Shown piece by piece: positions 49,091 through 61,319 of a stretch of 64,000 bases of DNA. Position 1 is the first letter of the stretch. Every line of letters starts with the position of its first letter. This stretch comes from Viridibacterium sp047600765 (lineage in GTDB: Bacteria; Pseudomonadota; Gammaproteobacteria; Burkholderiales; Rhodocyclaceae), in assembly GCA_047600765.1 (NCBI GenBank), contig JASGKF010000002.1, positions 1,364,001 to 1,428,000 on the forward strand. Direction: 5' to 3'. Under the pieces are notes generated by a model. That model did not search any database. It was given only the letters and a program-made list of their open reading frames with translations, and had not been told where the DNA came from. A program made the translations under genes and the position numbers.

Positions 49091-49954
49091 TTATGGCGCA
49101 GGGACTGTGCGTACTTGATCGCAATGCTCGTCTTGCGGCGCGACGGAGAGGAGCAGCCAGGTCATCCGTTCACTGGGCGGGGTGAAGGGAGGCACGGTAG
49201 GAAAGTGTCGCAGCATGGGGCCGGCGATGACCTCACGCCCGGTGTCCTGTTTGACGCGTGCGGTGAGCTGCGGAATGTCGGCACTGTGCGGACCCGTGAA
49301 GCGGAAGCGTGCGTAGCTGCCCGCGGGCAGCGTCGCCGTGTCCAGCCCCTTGATGGTGGGCAGTGCGGCGCTGGGTACGCAATGCAGCATGCGCACCCAG
49401 GTGTCGGGGAAGCGTTGCGGGTTGACCCAGCCGTCGGGGTGCACGACCCAGTGCCGCCATTGCTTGGCCCCGGCACGTGCGATGCGCCAGGTCAGTTCGT
49501 CACCCGCCTGGAAGACTTCGGCAGCGCGACCGGCGTAAGGCAGGCAGATGACCGGGACGGCACCAATGTTGATGATGTCGAGCTGCGGCGTGCGGTCCGG
49601 CATGACGAGGACAGAAGCGCGTGTCGGCGGCACGCCGAACTGGCGTGAGAAGGCACGGCTGAAGGCGGCGATGGAGCCGTAGCCCATCTGCATCGCGAGG
49701 TCTGACACGCTGTGGGTGCTGCCGGTGATGAGCAGGTCGCGCGCGCGTTGCAGACGCAGGCGGCGCAGGGTGGCCATTGGTGTCTCGTGTACCTTCAGCG
49801 CGTACAGGCGTTCGAAGCGGCTGCGTGACAGGTGGGCGACGCTGGCGAGATCGTCGAGCGACAGGTATTCGTCGTCCAGATGCGCCGCCATGAAATCCAT
49901 GACGGTCTGGAGGCGTCGGCGGGCCAGCAGGAACTGTTCGCGACTCTGTGGCAT
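49091..49954 (-). CDS. AraC-family regulator with GyrI-like domain
   Basis: A 287-residue regulator of the same layout as the protein at 17309-18118: N-terminal double helix-turn-helix (LDDLASVAHLSRSRFERLYA and SDLAMQMGYGSIAAFSRAFS, then FGVPP) and a C-terminal GyrI-like effector domain (GAVPVICLPYAGRAAEVFQA ... TLPAGSYARFRFTGPHSADI). Probably responds to a small hydrophobic ligand. It precedes the YceI gene and is 22 bases from msrQ, all on the minus strand. Confidence 0.88.
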   Translation of the reverse strand: MPQSREQFLLARRRLQTVMDFMAAHLDDEYLSLDDLASVAHLSRSRFERLYALKVHETPMATLRRLRLQRARDLLITGSTHSVSDLAMQMGYGSIAAFSRAFSRQFGVPPTRASVLVMPDRTPQLDIINIGAVPVICLPYAGRAAEVFQAGDELTWRIARAGAKQWRHWVVHPDGWVNPQRFPDTWVRMLHCVPSAALPTIKGLDTATLPAGSYARFRFTGPHSADIPQLTARVKQDTGREVIAGPMLRHFPTVPPFTPPSERMTWLLLSVAPQDEHCDQVRTVPAP

Positions 49955-49976
49955 CGAGCAAGGAGGTCTTACGGGG

Positions 49977-50600
49977 TCAGGCTGTCTGGCGCCTCCTCAC
50001 GAGGCGCGTAGCCAGCAGTATGCCGAGGATTATCGCGTACATCAGGGGTTCCCGGATGTCCCGTTTGACCAGCCACCAGTAATGGATCACGCCGGCCACG
50101 GCAACGGGGTAGACCAGGCGGTGCAGCCACAGCCAGCGCTTGCCGCCCAGGCGCTTGATCATCGCGTTGGTCGAGGTAATCGCCAGAGGCAGCATGCCGA
50201 CGAAAGCCGCAAAACCGATGGTGATGAACGGGCGTTTGACGATGTCGGCGAGGATGGATCGCCAGTCGAAGAACTGGTCCAGCCACAGGTAGGTGGTGAG
50301 GTGCAGGCTGACGTAGAAGAAGGCGTACAACCCCAGCATGCGGCGCAGGCGCAGTACCCAGTTGAGATTCGTGAGGCGGCGGAAGGGCGTGACGGTCAGC
50401 GTGATGAGCAGGAAGCGCAGCGTCCAGTCACCGGTCGCACGCGTGATGTACTCGATCGGGTTGGCGCCCAGGTCGTCGTGCCAGAAACGCCAGGCCAGCA
50501 ACAGCGCGGGGATCAGGCAGACGACGAAGAGCACGGCCTTGACGCGGCCGATCTGCTGCGGGCTCGGGCTGCGCAGCCAGGCAAGGAACGGAAAGGGCAT
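49977..50600 (-). CDS. msrQ: Protein-methionine-sulfoxide reductase haem-binding subunit
   Basis: A 207-residue inner-membrane b-type cytochrome of the MsrQ/YedZ family with about six helices. Haem-ligand regions include LYAFFYVSLHLTTYLWLD and WLWLHRLVYPVAVAGVIHYW. It passes electrons from the respiratory chain to MsrP for repair of oxidised periplasmic methionines. It starts three bases after msrP. Confidence 0.93.
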   Translation of the reverse strand: MPFPFLAWLRSPSPQQIGRVKAVLFVVCLIPALLLAWRFWHDDLGANPIEYITRATGDWTLRFLLITLTVTPFRRLTNLNWVLRLRRMLGLYAFFYVSLHLTTYLWLDQFFDWRSILADIVKRPFITIGFAAFVGMLPLAITSTNAMIKRLGGKRWLWLHRLVYPVAVAGVIHYWWLVKRDIREPLMYAIILGILLATRLVRRRQTA

Positions 50601-50603
50601 CGA

Positions 50604-51533
<930 letters not shown>

Positions 51534-51584
51534 GGCGATACTCCGTCTGGTTGCCCCCATAAGACCGGTTACCCGGCCGGAACC

Positions 51585-52376
51585 TTACTTCGCTTCTGTA
51601 TTGGTCTCGGCCGCGCTGAGCTGGTTCCACACTTCGCGCGCGATGGGCAGCAGCTTGTCGCGCTCAAGGTCGCCCGACAGCGCATAGCCAACGCGGTCGT
51701 CGAGCCAGTAGAAGACGCTCACCTTGCCCTCGCGGGCGAACTGGAACGAGCTGTCCGGCACGTCACCCTTCTGCGTGCGCAGGTGCAGGGTCAGGCGCTG
51801 GCCATCGGCGTTCTGGAACATGAACTGGGCAACCGGCCCCGTCTCGCTGGGCAGCATGCGGCCACCCATCAGCTCGTAGCCCATGGGGCCAAGCTGTGGC
51901 ACCTTGAGCGGGCGGTCGAGGCGACGTGACAGCCATGTCACGAGGTGGGCCTCTTCGGCCGCTGCGACTTCGACCGCGTGGCGCTTCTCGGCCGTGTAGG
52001 TAGCGTGGGCGAGGGCGGCGATGTGGGGCAGGGTGGCCGGTTCCGGCTCGACATCGTGTTGCACATGCGCCACCCAGCCAATGCCTACACCCAGCACCAG
52101 CCAGGCGATGGCCGCCGCGTGGCGCAGCGGCGAGCGGTGGCTGGCGCGGCGCGCGGCGCGCAACAGGTGGGGCGGCACGGCGCCATGCAGCACGGCGTCG
52201 TAGTGGGCGTGCAGCACCTGGTTCTGTGCGCGCCAGGCCGCGATGCGCTGCTGGGCATCCGGGTCGCTGCGCAGCCGTTCACCCGCGCGGTCGCGGTCAT
52301 CGACGTCGAGCCTGTCGTTTACGTAGCGCAACAGGGTGTCGTTCAGGGGCGAGAGTTCGGGATCGCTGCGCTTCAT
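51585..52376 (-). CDS. Membrane anti-sigma factor
   Basis: A 263-residue protein: an N-terminal cytoplasmic helical part (about 1-85), one transmembrane segment (AAAIAWLVLGVGIGWVAHV) and a periplasmic domain (about 110-263). It contains no cysteine, so it is not of the zinc-binding ZAS type. Its start overlaps the stop of the ECF sigma gene (ATGA), the standard layout of sigma and its inhibitor. The periplasmic part presumably senses an envelope signal; proximity to msrPQ suggests oxidative damage, which is inference. Confidence 0.85.
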   Translation of the reverse strand: MKRSDPELSPLNDTLLRYVNDRLDVDDRDRAGERLRSDPDAQQRIAAWRAQNQVLHAHYDAVLHGAVPPHLLRAARRASHRSPLRHAAAIAWLVLGVGIGWVAHVQHDVEPEPATLPHIAALAHATYTAEKRHAVEVAAAEEAHLVTWLSRRLDRPLKVPQLGPMGYELMGGRMLPSETGPVAQFMFQNADGQRLTLHLRTQKGDVPDSSFQFAREGKVSVFYWLDDRVGYALSGDLERDKLLPIAREVWNQLSAAETNTEAK

Positions 52377-52873
52377 TTGACGATCCTCAGGCGCGACACG
52401 CCAGCATCGGTCTGCAGGATGCTGCGCAGCTTCTCGCGTGCCCGGTAGAGCCGCGACATGATGGTGCCCACCGGCACGCCGAGCACGCGGGCGGCTTCTT
52501 CGTAAGACAGTTCTTCCAGCGTGACCAGCAACAGGGCCTCACGTTGCTCCAGCGGCAGTTGCTGCAGCGCACGGTCGAGATCGCGCAGCATCAGGCCGTC
52601 TTCCTGCTCGCTGCGTGTGGCGGCTTCGGGCAGGTCTTCATCGGCGCGATAGTCGAGGCGGCCGGCGCTGCGCAGCTGGTTCACGAAGACGTTGTGCATG
52701 ATCGTGAACAACCAGGCCCGCAGGTTGCCCGGTCGCCACAGGGGCCAGCGCGAGAGGGCCCGTTCTATGCAGTCCTGCACCAGGTCGTCGGCACGGGAGC
52801 TGTCGCCAGTCAGTGCGCGCGCGTAGCGGCGCAGGCGGGGAATTTCGGCAACGATGTCCTGCTGGGTATGCAT
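52373..52873 (-). CDS. ECF-type RNA polymerase sigma factor
   Basis: A 166-residue extracytoplasmic-function sigma factor. Region 2 is seen as ADDLVQDCIERALSRWPLWR and LRAWLFTIMHNVFVNQLRSA; region 4 as LPLEQREALLLVTLEELSYE followed by VPVGTIMSRLYRAREKL. The start at 52873 gives the normal length; the frame extends upstream without conserved sequence. Controlled by the overlapping anti-sigma gene. Regulon unknown; msrPQ downstream is a candidate. Confidence 0.93.
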   Translation of the reverse strand: MHTQQDIVAEIPRLRRYARALTGDSSRADDLVQDCIERALSRWPLWRPGNLRAWLFTIMHNVFVNQLRSAGRLDYRADEDLPEAATRSEQEDGLMLRDLDRALQQLPLEQREALLLVTLEELSYEEAARVLGVPVGTIMSRLYRAREKLRSILQTDAGVSRLRIVK

Positions 52874-53151
52874 GGGATAATCGACTGGCGCGAAGCGGGT
52901 TGCGGTCAAGCCGTATGAACGGGATTGATCGTAGCAGGTCGCGCGCTGCGTGGGCTTGCCGATAGCCCGGATGCTGCGTTGCGGCATCGCTGCGCGGCGT
53001 ACGTAAGAGAGGTGTAAGTTCGACTGCATTTAATCGGCGCCAAAGCGACATGCCGGATAAACACCTGGAACCGGCCCGGAATTCCCCCCGCAAGCGAGTT
53101 CGCGTTGCGGCCGGAAGCCCGGATTGCTCGCCATAACCTAGGAGACTCAAG

Positions 53152-55137
<1,986 letters not shown>

Positions 55138-55180
55138 GGCGGCATGACGGGAGCCTGAGCGGCATGCCCGGGGTCTGGCG

Positions 55181-57295
55181 ATGAATGCGTCGCTTCGTGT
55201 GCTGGGCAAGCCCTTGCTCGCTGCGGCGCTGACGGCCGGGCTGACGGCGCTGGGCGTGTGGGTAACGCTGCAGCTGCTGCCGCCCGATCTGCGGGACAGC
55301 GCGGCGGTCGCGTTGGCGCAACGGCAGGCTGTGCTCATTACGCTGCTGCTGTTCCTTGCCGGGCTGGCAGCCTGGTTGCAGTGGATGTCGCAGCAGCAGC
55401 GCACGCAGCAGGTGCTGCGCATGGCCGAGGCCGTGTCCTTGCTGGCTCAGCAGGAACGGCAAGCTGTCGTCACCACGGTGAATGGCCTGGCTCCGCTGGC
55501 GGCGGCGATCAATCGCCTCGCTGTGGCGCAACGCACGCTGGCTACCGGCCAGCAGGCTGCTATCGACGCGGCACATCACGACATCGAGCGCGAACGGGCG
55601 CGACTGGCGGCCCTGGTCGACGACCTGGCCGAAGCCATCGTGGTGTGCAATGCAGAGGGACGCATCCTGCTCTACAACCGTCGCGCTGCACGCTTGTTCG
55701 CCGGCACCGGACGACTGGGGCTGGGGCGTGATCTCTCTTCGCTGGTCGATGCTGCGCAGCTGGAGCTCGTACGGGAGCGTTTTGCGCAACCTGCTGCGCG
55801 GGGTGTGCCGCAACGCTTCATGATGACCACGCCGGCCGGACGCCTGGTGCGCCTGCGCATTTCTCCCTTGCTGGACGCGGCCGTAGCTGACGCGAGCCTG
55901 ATCGGCCTGGTGGTGCTGGCGGACGATGTGACGACCGAGGCCGAGCTGGCTGGGCGGCGCCAGCAGGCGGTGCAGACCCTGGTAGACCGGCAGCAGGCAG
56001 GACTCGGCGGTCTCGTGCAGCAGCTGCGCCGGCTGGGGCAGCACGAGGATCTGCCGGTGGCGATACGACAGGCGCTGGAGGAGGCGAGCCAGCGTGGCAG
56101 CGAGCTGGGCGTTCAGCTGGGCCAGGCCTTGCGTGATTTGCCGAACTGGGAACAGGGCGGTGCGCAGCGCGACGACATGCGCGCGGCGGATTTGCTGCGT
56201 GCGGCACAACGCCGCATCGAGTCGCGACTGGGCTTGTCGGTGCATCTCGATGCCCCCGACCTGACGGCACGCGTGTGGGTTGACAGTTTCCTGATGACGC
56301 AGGTGCTGGGTTTCCTTGCTGCGCGGGTCAGCGAGGCTTTTGATCTGCGCAGCGTGGTGCTGACGGCGCAGCCTGCCGGGGCCGGTGTCGAGCTGCGTCT
56401 GCGTTGGGCAGGCACAGCCTTGTCGCAGGAGTCGGCGCTGGGCTGGGAGCTGGAGCCGTTGCGCTTGGGGGGCGAGGCATCGAACTTGTCGGTGCGCGAC
56501 GTGCTGCGCCAGCACGAGGCGGAGTTGCGTTACGAGCGGCATCTGGCCGCCACCGAATCGAGCTTTTGCCTGAGCCTGCCCGTCGTGCAGGACGCGGCGC
56601 GGGCTGACGAGCTATTGGAAGAGGAGGTGGTAGCGCCGCACGACGTGGCCTGCGACTTCGCCTTGCTGGGCTGGCAGGGCAGTTCGGCGGCGGATGAGCG
56701 CGCGCTTGCCGATCTGGCCTTCACCGTGTTCGACACGGAGACCACCGGGCTGGATACGGAACACGACGAAATCATCCAGTTCGGGGCCTTGCGCGTCCTG
56801 CGTGGCAGGTTGCTGCGCGGGGAGCGTTTCGAGCAGCTGGTCGATACGCCGCGCGAAATTTCCGCCGCGTCCCTGCGCATTCACGGCATCGCGCGCGAAC
56901 GATTGCGCGGCCAGCCAGGCATCGTCGAGGTGATGCGGCGCTTTCACGACTTTGCGGCGGACAGCGTGCTGGTGGGTCACAACGTGGCGTTCGACATGCG
57001 CTTCCTGCAGCGCAAGGAGGCGCTGGCCGGTTTGCGTTTCGATCACGCTGTGCTTGATACGCTGCTGCTCTCCAGGATCCTGCAGCCCAGCCAGGCGTCG
57101 CATGCGCTGGAGGCTGTTGCCGAACGCTTTGGTGTCAGTGTGATCGGGCGTCACGATGCGCTGGCCGATGCCACGATGACTGCCCACATCTTCATCCGCA
57201 TGATTCCGCAACTGGCAGAGCAGGGCATCAGGACCCTGGCCGATGCACGTCTTGCCCAACAGGAGAGTCGCTATGCGCAGATCCGTCACGGATGA
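55181..57295 (+). CDS. Membrane PAS protein fused to DnaQ-like 3'-5' exonuclease
   Basis: A 704-residue fusion. Two membrane helices (about 12-32 and 49-67) precede a helical linker and a PAS domain (about 145-245: LVDDLAEAIVVCNAEGRILL). A middle region resembling a degenerate histidine-kinase core follows (about 250-470). The C-terminal DEDDh exonuclease has DTETTGL with Asp518/Glu520, GHNVAFDMRFL and HDALADA. All exonuclease residues look intact. It follows acs by 43 bases and overlaps the next start. An exonuclease tied to a membrane sensor in an acetate operon is recurrent but of unknown role. Confidence 0.88.
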   Translation: MNASLRVLGKPLLAAALTAGLTALGVWVTLQLLPPDLRDSAAVALAQRQAVLITLLLFLAGLAAWLQWMSQQQRTQQVLRMAEAVSLLAQQERQAVVTTVNGLAPLAAAINRLAVAQRTLATGQQAAIDAAHHDIERERARLAALVDDLAEAIVVCNAEGRILLYNRRAARLFAGTGRLGLGRDLSSLVDAAQLELVRERFAQPAARGVPQRFMMTTPAGRLVRLRISPLLDAAVADASLIGLVVLADDVTTEAELAGRRQQAVQTLVDRQQAGLGGLVQQLRRLGQHEDLPVAIRQALEEASQRGSELGVQLGQALRDLPNWEQGGAQRDDMRAADLLRAAQRRIESRLGLSVHLDAPDLTARVWVDSFLMTQVLGFLAARVSEAFDLRSVVLTAQPAGAGVELRLRWAGTALSQESALGWELEPLRLGGEASNLSVRDVLRQHEAELRYERHLAATESSFCLSLPVVQDAARADELLEEEVVAPHDVACDFALLGWQGSSAADERALADLAFTVFDTETTGLDTEHDEIIQFGALRVLRGRLLRGERFEQLVDTPREISAASLRIHGIARERLRGQPGIVEVMRRFHDFAADSVLVGHNVAFDMRFLQRKEALAGLRFDHAVLDTLLLSRILQPSQASHALEAVAERFGVSVIGRHDALADATMTAHIFIRMIPQLAEQGIRTLADARLAQQESRYAQIRHG

Positions 57296-58733
57296 GGAGA
57301 GCCTGCCGTCGTTCTCGCTTTACGAGCCCCTGCGCGGGCTGATCCGCCGCGCACCGGTGGTGTATCCGCGTGGCACGCCGCTGCGCGTGCCGGTGGAACG
57401 CATGTACGCCGACCGCATCGGTTCGGTGGTGGTGGCTGATCCGCGCGAGCTGCGGCCGCAAGGCATCGTCACGTTCAGCGATCTGCTCGGGCGTGTCGTG
57501 CTGCCCGGGGCGGATCTGTCGGCGCCTATCGAATCGGCGATGGATGAACACCCGGTGTGTCTGTCTGCCGATGCCACGGCCCACGACGCCATGCTGGCGA
57601 TGGGGCGCTGTTCGGCGCGCTACGTGCTGGTGATGGAGCGCGACGGTCGCTTGTTGGGCGTGGTGTCGCGCGGCGATGTGTTCGGTGCGCAGAAGATCGT
57701 GCCCGAGGATGTGGTCAATCCGCTCATCTCGGCGCGCAGCAGTGGCGAGTTGGTCGACGCGGCTGCGCACGCCCGCCACTTCGTCAAGCGCCTGATCAAC
57801 CAGGGGCTGGGTGCCAGCCAAGTGATCCAGTGGGCGACGTCGCTCAACGATTTCGTTTGCTCGCAGGCCGTGGCACTCATGAAGGCGCGTTTCGAGCTGC
57901 CCGGTGTGTGCTGGAGCTGGATGGCCTTCGGCTCGGAGGGGCGCTTCGAGCAGACGCTGTTGACAGACCAGGACAACGGCATCATCTTCGAGATGGCCGA
58001 AGGCGAAGACCCCGAGCCGGTGCGCGCCGCACTGCTGCCCTTCGCGCAGGCGGTGAACCAGTTGCTCGACGAATGCGGCTTCCCGCTGTGTCGCGGGCAG
58101 ATCATGGCGGGCAACGCGGGGCAGTGCCTGTCGGACCATGAGTGGCGCGCGCGCTTTGAACGCTGGATCACGATGCGTGACCCCAAGGCCTTGCTCAACG
58201 CCAGCATCTTTTTCGACTTCCGCGCCATCCACGGTGACGGCGGTATTGTCGAGACGCTGCGGGGTTGGTTGCGCGAGCGAATCGCGGCCGAACCGGTGTT
58301 CCTGCGCATGCTGGCGGCGAACGCGCTGGAAAGTGCGCCGCCGCTGGGCCTGGTGCGCGCCTTTGTGCTCGAACGCAAGGGTGCGGTGCCCGGCACCATT
58401 GATCTGAAGAAGAGCGGGGTGCGACCCTGTGTTGACGCGGCGCGTATCTTTGCCTTCGCTCAGGGCGTCACAGCGACCAGCACGGTGGAACGCCTGCGCG
58501 CCGTGGCGGCGACCCCCGCGTTTGCGGGAGAAGACTTGCAGGCGGCCATCGATGGCTTCCTGTTCGTGCAGAATTTGCGCTTGCGCAACCAGCAACAGCA
58601 CGGCGGCAACGAGAGCATGGCCAACCGGCTCGACCCCTACAAGCTGAACCGGCTGGAGCGCCAGATCCTGCGTCACGCCTTCCAGCAGATCAAACAGCTG
58701 CAGCAGCGACTGCGCGTGGACTACCGCCTATGA
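57273..58733 (+). CDS. CBS-pair and DUF294 nucleotidyltransferase-like protein
   Basis: A 486-residue protein. Two CBS domains (about 20-145: PVERMYADRIGSVVVADPRE, and SARYVLVMERDGRLLGVVSR) bind adenine nucleotides in other proteins. DUF294 follows with a nucleotidyltransferase-like motif (MAFGSEGRFEQTLLTDQDN, near 217-235) and the DUF294 C-terminal domain. It may modify a partner, as GlnD/GlnE-like enzymes do, in response to energy charge. The start at 57273 (AGGAGA eight bases upstream) overlaps the exonuclease gene by 23 bases; an ATG at 57243 is the alternative. Confidence 0.88.
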   Translation: MRRSVTDEESLPSFSLYEPLRGLIRRAPVVYPRGTPLRVPVERMYADRIGSVVVADPRELRPQGIVTFSDLLGRVVLPGADLSAPIESAMDEHPVCLSADATAHDAMLAMGRCSARYVLVMERDGRLLGVVSRGDVFGAQKIVPEDVVNPLISARSSGELVDAAAHARHFVKRLINQGLGASQVIQWATSLNDFVCSQAVALMKARFELPGVCWSWMAFGSEGRFEQTLLTDQDNGIIFEMAEGEDPEPVRAALLPFAQAVNQLLDECGFPLCRGQIMAGNAGQCLSDHEWRARFERWITMRDPKALLNASIFFDFRAIHGDGGIVETLRGWLRERIAAEPVFLRMLAANALESAPPLGLVRAFVLERKGAVPGTIDLKKSGVRPCVDAARIFAFAQGVTATSTVERLRAVAATPAFAGEDLQAAIDGFLFVQNLRLRNQQQHGGNESMANRLDPYKLNRLERQILRHAFQQIKQLQQRLRVDYRL

Positions 58734-58749
58734 GGACCGGTGAGACGCG

Positions 58750-60757
58750 ATGAGCGATTACGCACGCACCTATTTCATTTTCTTCGTCGGCTTCGTGCTG
58801 TTCGTCGTGGCCATGGCGCTGGGCGAACAATTGGGCGTGCCGCTGGGCTGGATCGGTTACGCCTTCCTGCTGGCGACCATCTTCATGTACGCCGTGATCG
58901 GCGTGCTCAGCCGCACGGCCGATGTCAGCGAGTACTACGTGGCCGGGCGGCGTATTCCGGCGCTGTACAACGGTATGGCCACGGCGTCGGACTGGATGAG
59001 CGCCGCCTCGTTCATCGGGCTGGCCGGCACGTTGTACGTGGCGGGCTTCGATGGCCTGGCCTTCGTGATGGGCTGGACCGGTGGTTACGTGCTGGTGAGC
59101 CTGCTGCTGGCGCCGTATCTGAGGCGCTTCGGCGAATACACGATTCCCGATTTCCTCGGAGCGCGCTATGAAGGCACGGCGCCGCGCTTGCTGGGCGTGG
59201 TGGCGGTGGTGATCACCAGCTTCGTCTACGTGGTGGCGCAGATCTATGGCGTGGGCCTGATCACCAGCCGTTTCGCCGGCATCGATTTCTCGATAGGCGT
59301 CTTCGTCGGTCTGGCCGGCGTGCTGGTGTGTTCTTTCCTCGGCGGCATGCGTGCGATCACCTGGACGCAGGTGGCGCAATACCTCGTGATCATCGTGGCC
59401 TACCTGACGCCGGTAGTCCTGATGTCCTGGAAGGCAACCGACAGCCCCGTGCCGCAGATTGCCTATGGTCGCGTGCTGGAGAAACTGGGCGAGGAGGAGC
59501 AGCGCCTGCTGGCGTCGCCGTTGGAGCAGCAGGCTCGTGAGGCGCTCGTCAAACGTGCCGAAGCCCTTACGCAGCGCATCGCCGGTTTACCTGCCTCTCT
59601 GGACGCCGAGCGCAAGCTGCTCATCGACCGGCTCGAATACCTGCAGGACGCCAATGCCTCGGCGCGCGACATCGCCAACGCCCAGCGCCAGCTACGCGCC
59701 TTGCCGGGTGACGCCAAGGCCGCACGCACGCAGTGGGAGGCCGAGTACCGCGACGTCGTCAGTCGCTCGCACGGCCCCGCGCCGCATGCCCAGGCCTACA
59801 CCTCGCAAGGCGGGCAGGACAGCACGGCCCAGCGCACCAACTTCATCGCCCTGGTGTTCGTGCTGATGATAGGCACGGCCGGGCTGCCTCATGTGCTGAC
59901 GCGTTACTACACGACACCGGGCGTGTCGGCGGCGCGCAAGTCGGTGTTCTGGTCGTTGCTGTTCATCCTGCTGCTGTACGTCACCGCGCCGGCCTACGCG
60001 GTGTTCGCCAAGTGGGAGGTCTATCACCACCTGGTCGGCACGCCGATTTCCGAGTTGCCTGCCTGGATCAATTCCTGGGGCAGGGTGGGTTTGGTCAGTG
60101 TCGAGGACCTCAACCTCGATGGCGTGTTGCAGCTGGCGGAACTCTCGATCCACCCCGACGTGATCGTGCTGGCAACGCCCGAGATCGCCGGCCTGCCTTA
60201 CTTCGTTTCCGGGCTGGTGGCAGCGGGCGGTTTGGCGGCTGCGCTATCGACGGCCGATGGCCTGTTGCTGTCGATCTGCAGCGCGCTGTCGCACGACGTT
60301 CTACTTCAAGATCCTGAATCCCCAGGCCGCCACCCAGCGTCGCCTGCTGGTGTCCAAGGCCACCCTGATGGTGGTAGCCATGCTGGCGGCCATCGTCGCG
60401 ACACTGCGGCCGGACAGCATCCTGTTCACAGTAGGGTTTGCGTTCTCGATTGCATCCTCGACGGTCTTCCCGGTGATGGTCAGCGGCATCTTCTGGCGGC
60501 GCGCCAACAAATGGGGGGCGATTGCCGCCATGATCGCCGGCCCGCAGGTGACCATCATCTATGCGGTGCGCACGCATGGCTTCTTTGGCGGCAGCATGGC
60601 CAATGCCTGGTTCGATATCCAGCCCATCTCCAGCGGGGTATTCGGTGTCGTGGCGGGTTTCATGGCACTCATCGTGGTCAGCCTCCTGACCCCGCCGCCG
60701 TCCGAATCGGCCCGCAACATGCTGGCGCGCTTGCGCGAGGTGCCGGACGAGCCCTGA
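58750..60757 (+). pseudogene. Sodium:solute symporter (acetate-type SSF), single-base frameshift near 60300
   Basis: With the frame restored this is a symporter of about 668 residues of the VC_2705-like SSF group. It has many helices, SSF blocks VSEYYVAGRRIPALYNGMAT and YTIPDFLGARYEGTAPRLLG, and a long charged coiled-coil insertion (about residues 240-350) between helices. The first frame breaks after LSICSALSHDV; the expected YFKILNPQAATQRRLLVSKA continues in another frame to 60757. One extra T at 60299-60300 explains it (GTTCTAC for GTCTAC). Probably imports acetate for Acs. The small DUF4212 partner common upstream of such symporters is absent. Confidence 0.85.
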
Positions 60758-60844
60758 CAGAGCCGCCACAAGCGGCTTCTGGCCGGGTTCGAGGCCCCGG
60801 CTTCTCATCCCGCGCCTTCACTGCTACAATTCGCGCCCTTGTCC

Positions 60845-60935
60845 GGAGAGGTGGATGAGTGGTTTAAGTCGCACGCCTGGAAAGCGTGTTCAGGATAATA
60901 TCCTGACGGGGGTTCGAATCCCCCCCTCTCCGCCA
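60845..60935 (+). tRNA. tRNA-Ser (GGA)
   Basis: A complete class II tRNA: acceptor GGAGAGG/CCTCTCC, anticodon stem CACGC/GCGTG around loop CTGGAAA (anticodon GGA), long variable arm (CAGGATAATATCCTG), T arm GGGGG-TTCGAAT-CCCCC, discriminator G and encoded CCA. Confidence 0.97.
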
Positions 60936-60944
60936 CAACAACAA

Positions 60945-60966
60945 ACGCGCCGCGAGCGCGTTTTTT
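60945..60966 (+). terminator. Terminator after tRNA-Ser
   Basis: ACGCGC-CGCGA-GCGCGT followed by TTTTT, ten bases after the CCA end. Confidence 0.85.
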
Positions 60967-60971
60967 GTTGT

Positions 60972-61223
60972 CTGTATGTCTCGCGCAGCGAGACGCCGGG
61001 GGATGAGAAACGCGGGTTTCGCTCGGCGTGCGAGCTTGGGCAAATGGGTCACCGGACTTCGCTTGCGACGGTTGCGGGCGCTAGGGCGGATAGACACAAG
61101 GCGAGCCGGCGCAATCTCTCTTTTCGCCGCAATAAAAAAACGCGCCTGGAGCGCGTTTTTTGTTGCCTGGATATTTACCCCTGCCGGGGTTTTACCCTAG
61201 CAGAAGCCGGTTTTGTTGCGGGC
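60972..61223. other. Non-coding stretch with diverged copy of the tRNA 3' flank
   Basis: No coding-like ORF. At 61123-61165 the sequence (TTCGCCGCAATAAAAAAACGCGCC...GAGCGCGTTTTTTGTTG) resembles the tRNA 3' end plus terminator at 60929-60971 (CTCCGCCACAACAACAAACGCGCC...GAGCGCGTTTTTTGTTG). The second copy contains its own bidirectional terminator at 61134-61161. Confidence 0.5.
61134..61161. terminator. Bidirectional terminator
   Basis: AAAAAAACGCGC-CTGGA-GCGCGTTTTTT. It may end transcription of the 31-residue peptide gene (minus strand). Confidence 0.75.
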
Positions 61224-61319
61224 TCATGCCCAGATCAGCGAGGCCAGGCCGGCCATGGCTGCGCCGCCAGCAATCAGGGCGGCGATGGATTTGAGCAGGG
61301 TGATCAATGCGTTTTTCAT
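61224..61319 (-). CDS. Small hydrophobic peptide, 31 residues
   Basis: The minus-strand ATG at 61319 has GGAG eight bases upstream. The product (starts MKNALITLLKSIAALIAGGA, ends GLASLIWA) has a basic start, a single hydrophobic or amphipathic helix, and no further charge. A terminator lies about 60 bases downstream. The size and profile fit membrane peptides such as type I toxins or small regulatory membrane proteins. No antisense RNA or antitoxin was recognised. Unknown family. Confidence 0.5.
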   Translation of the reverse strand: MKNALITLLKSIAALIAGGAAMAGLASLIWA

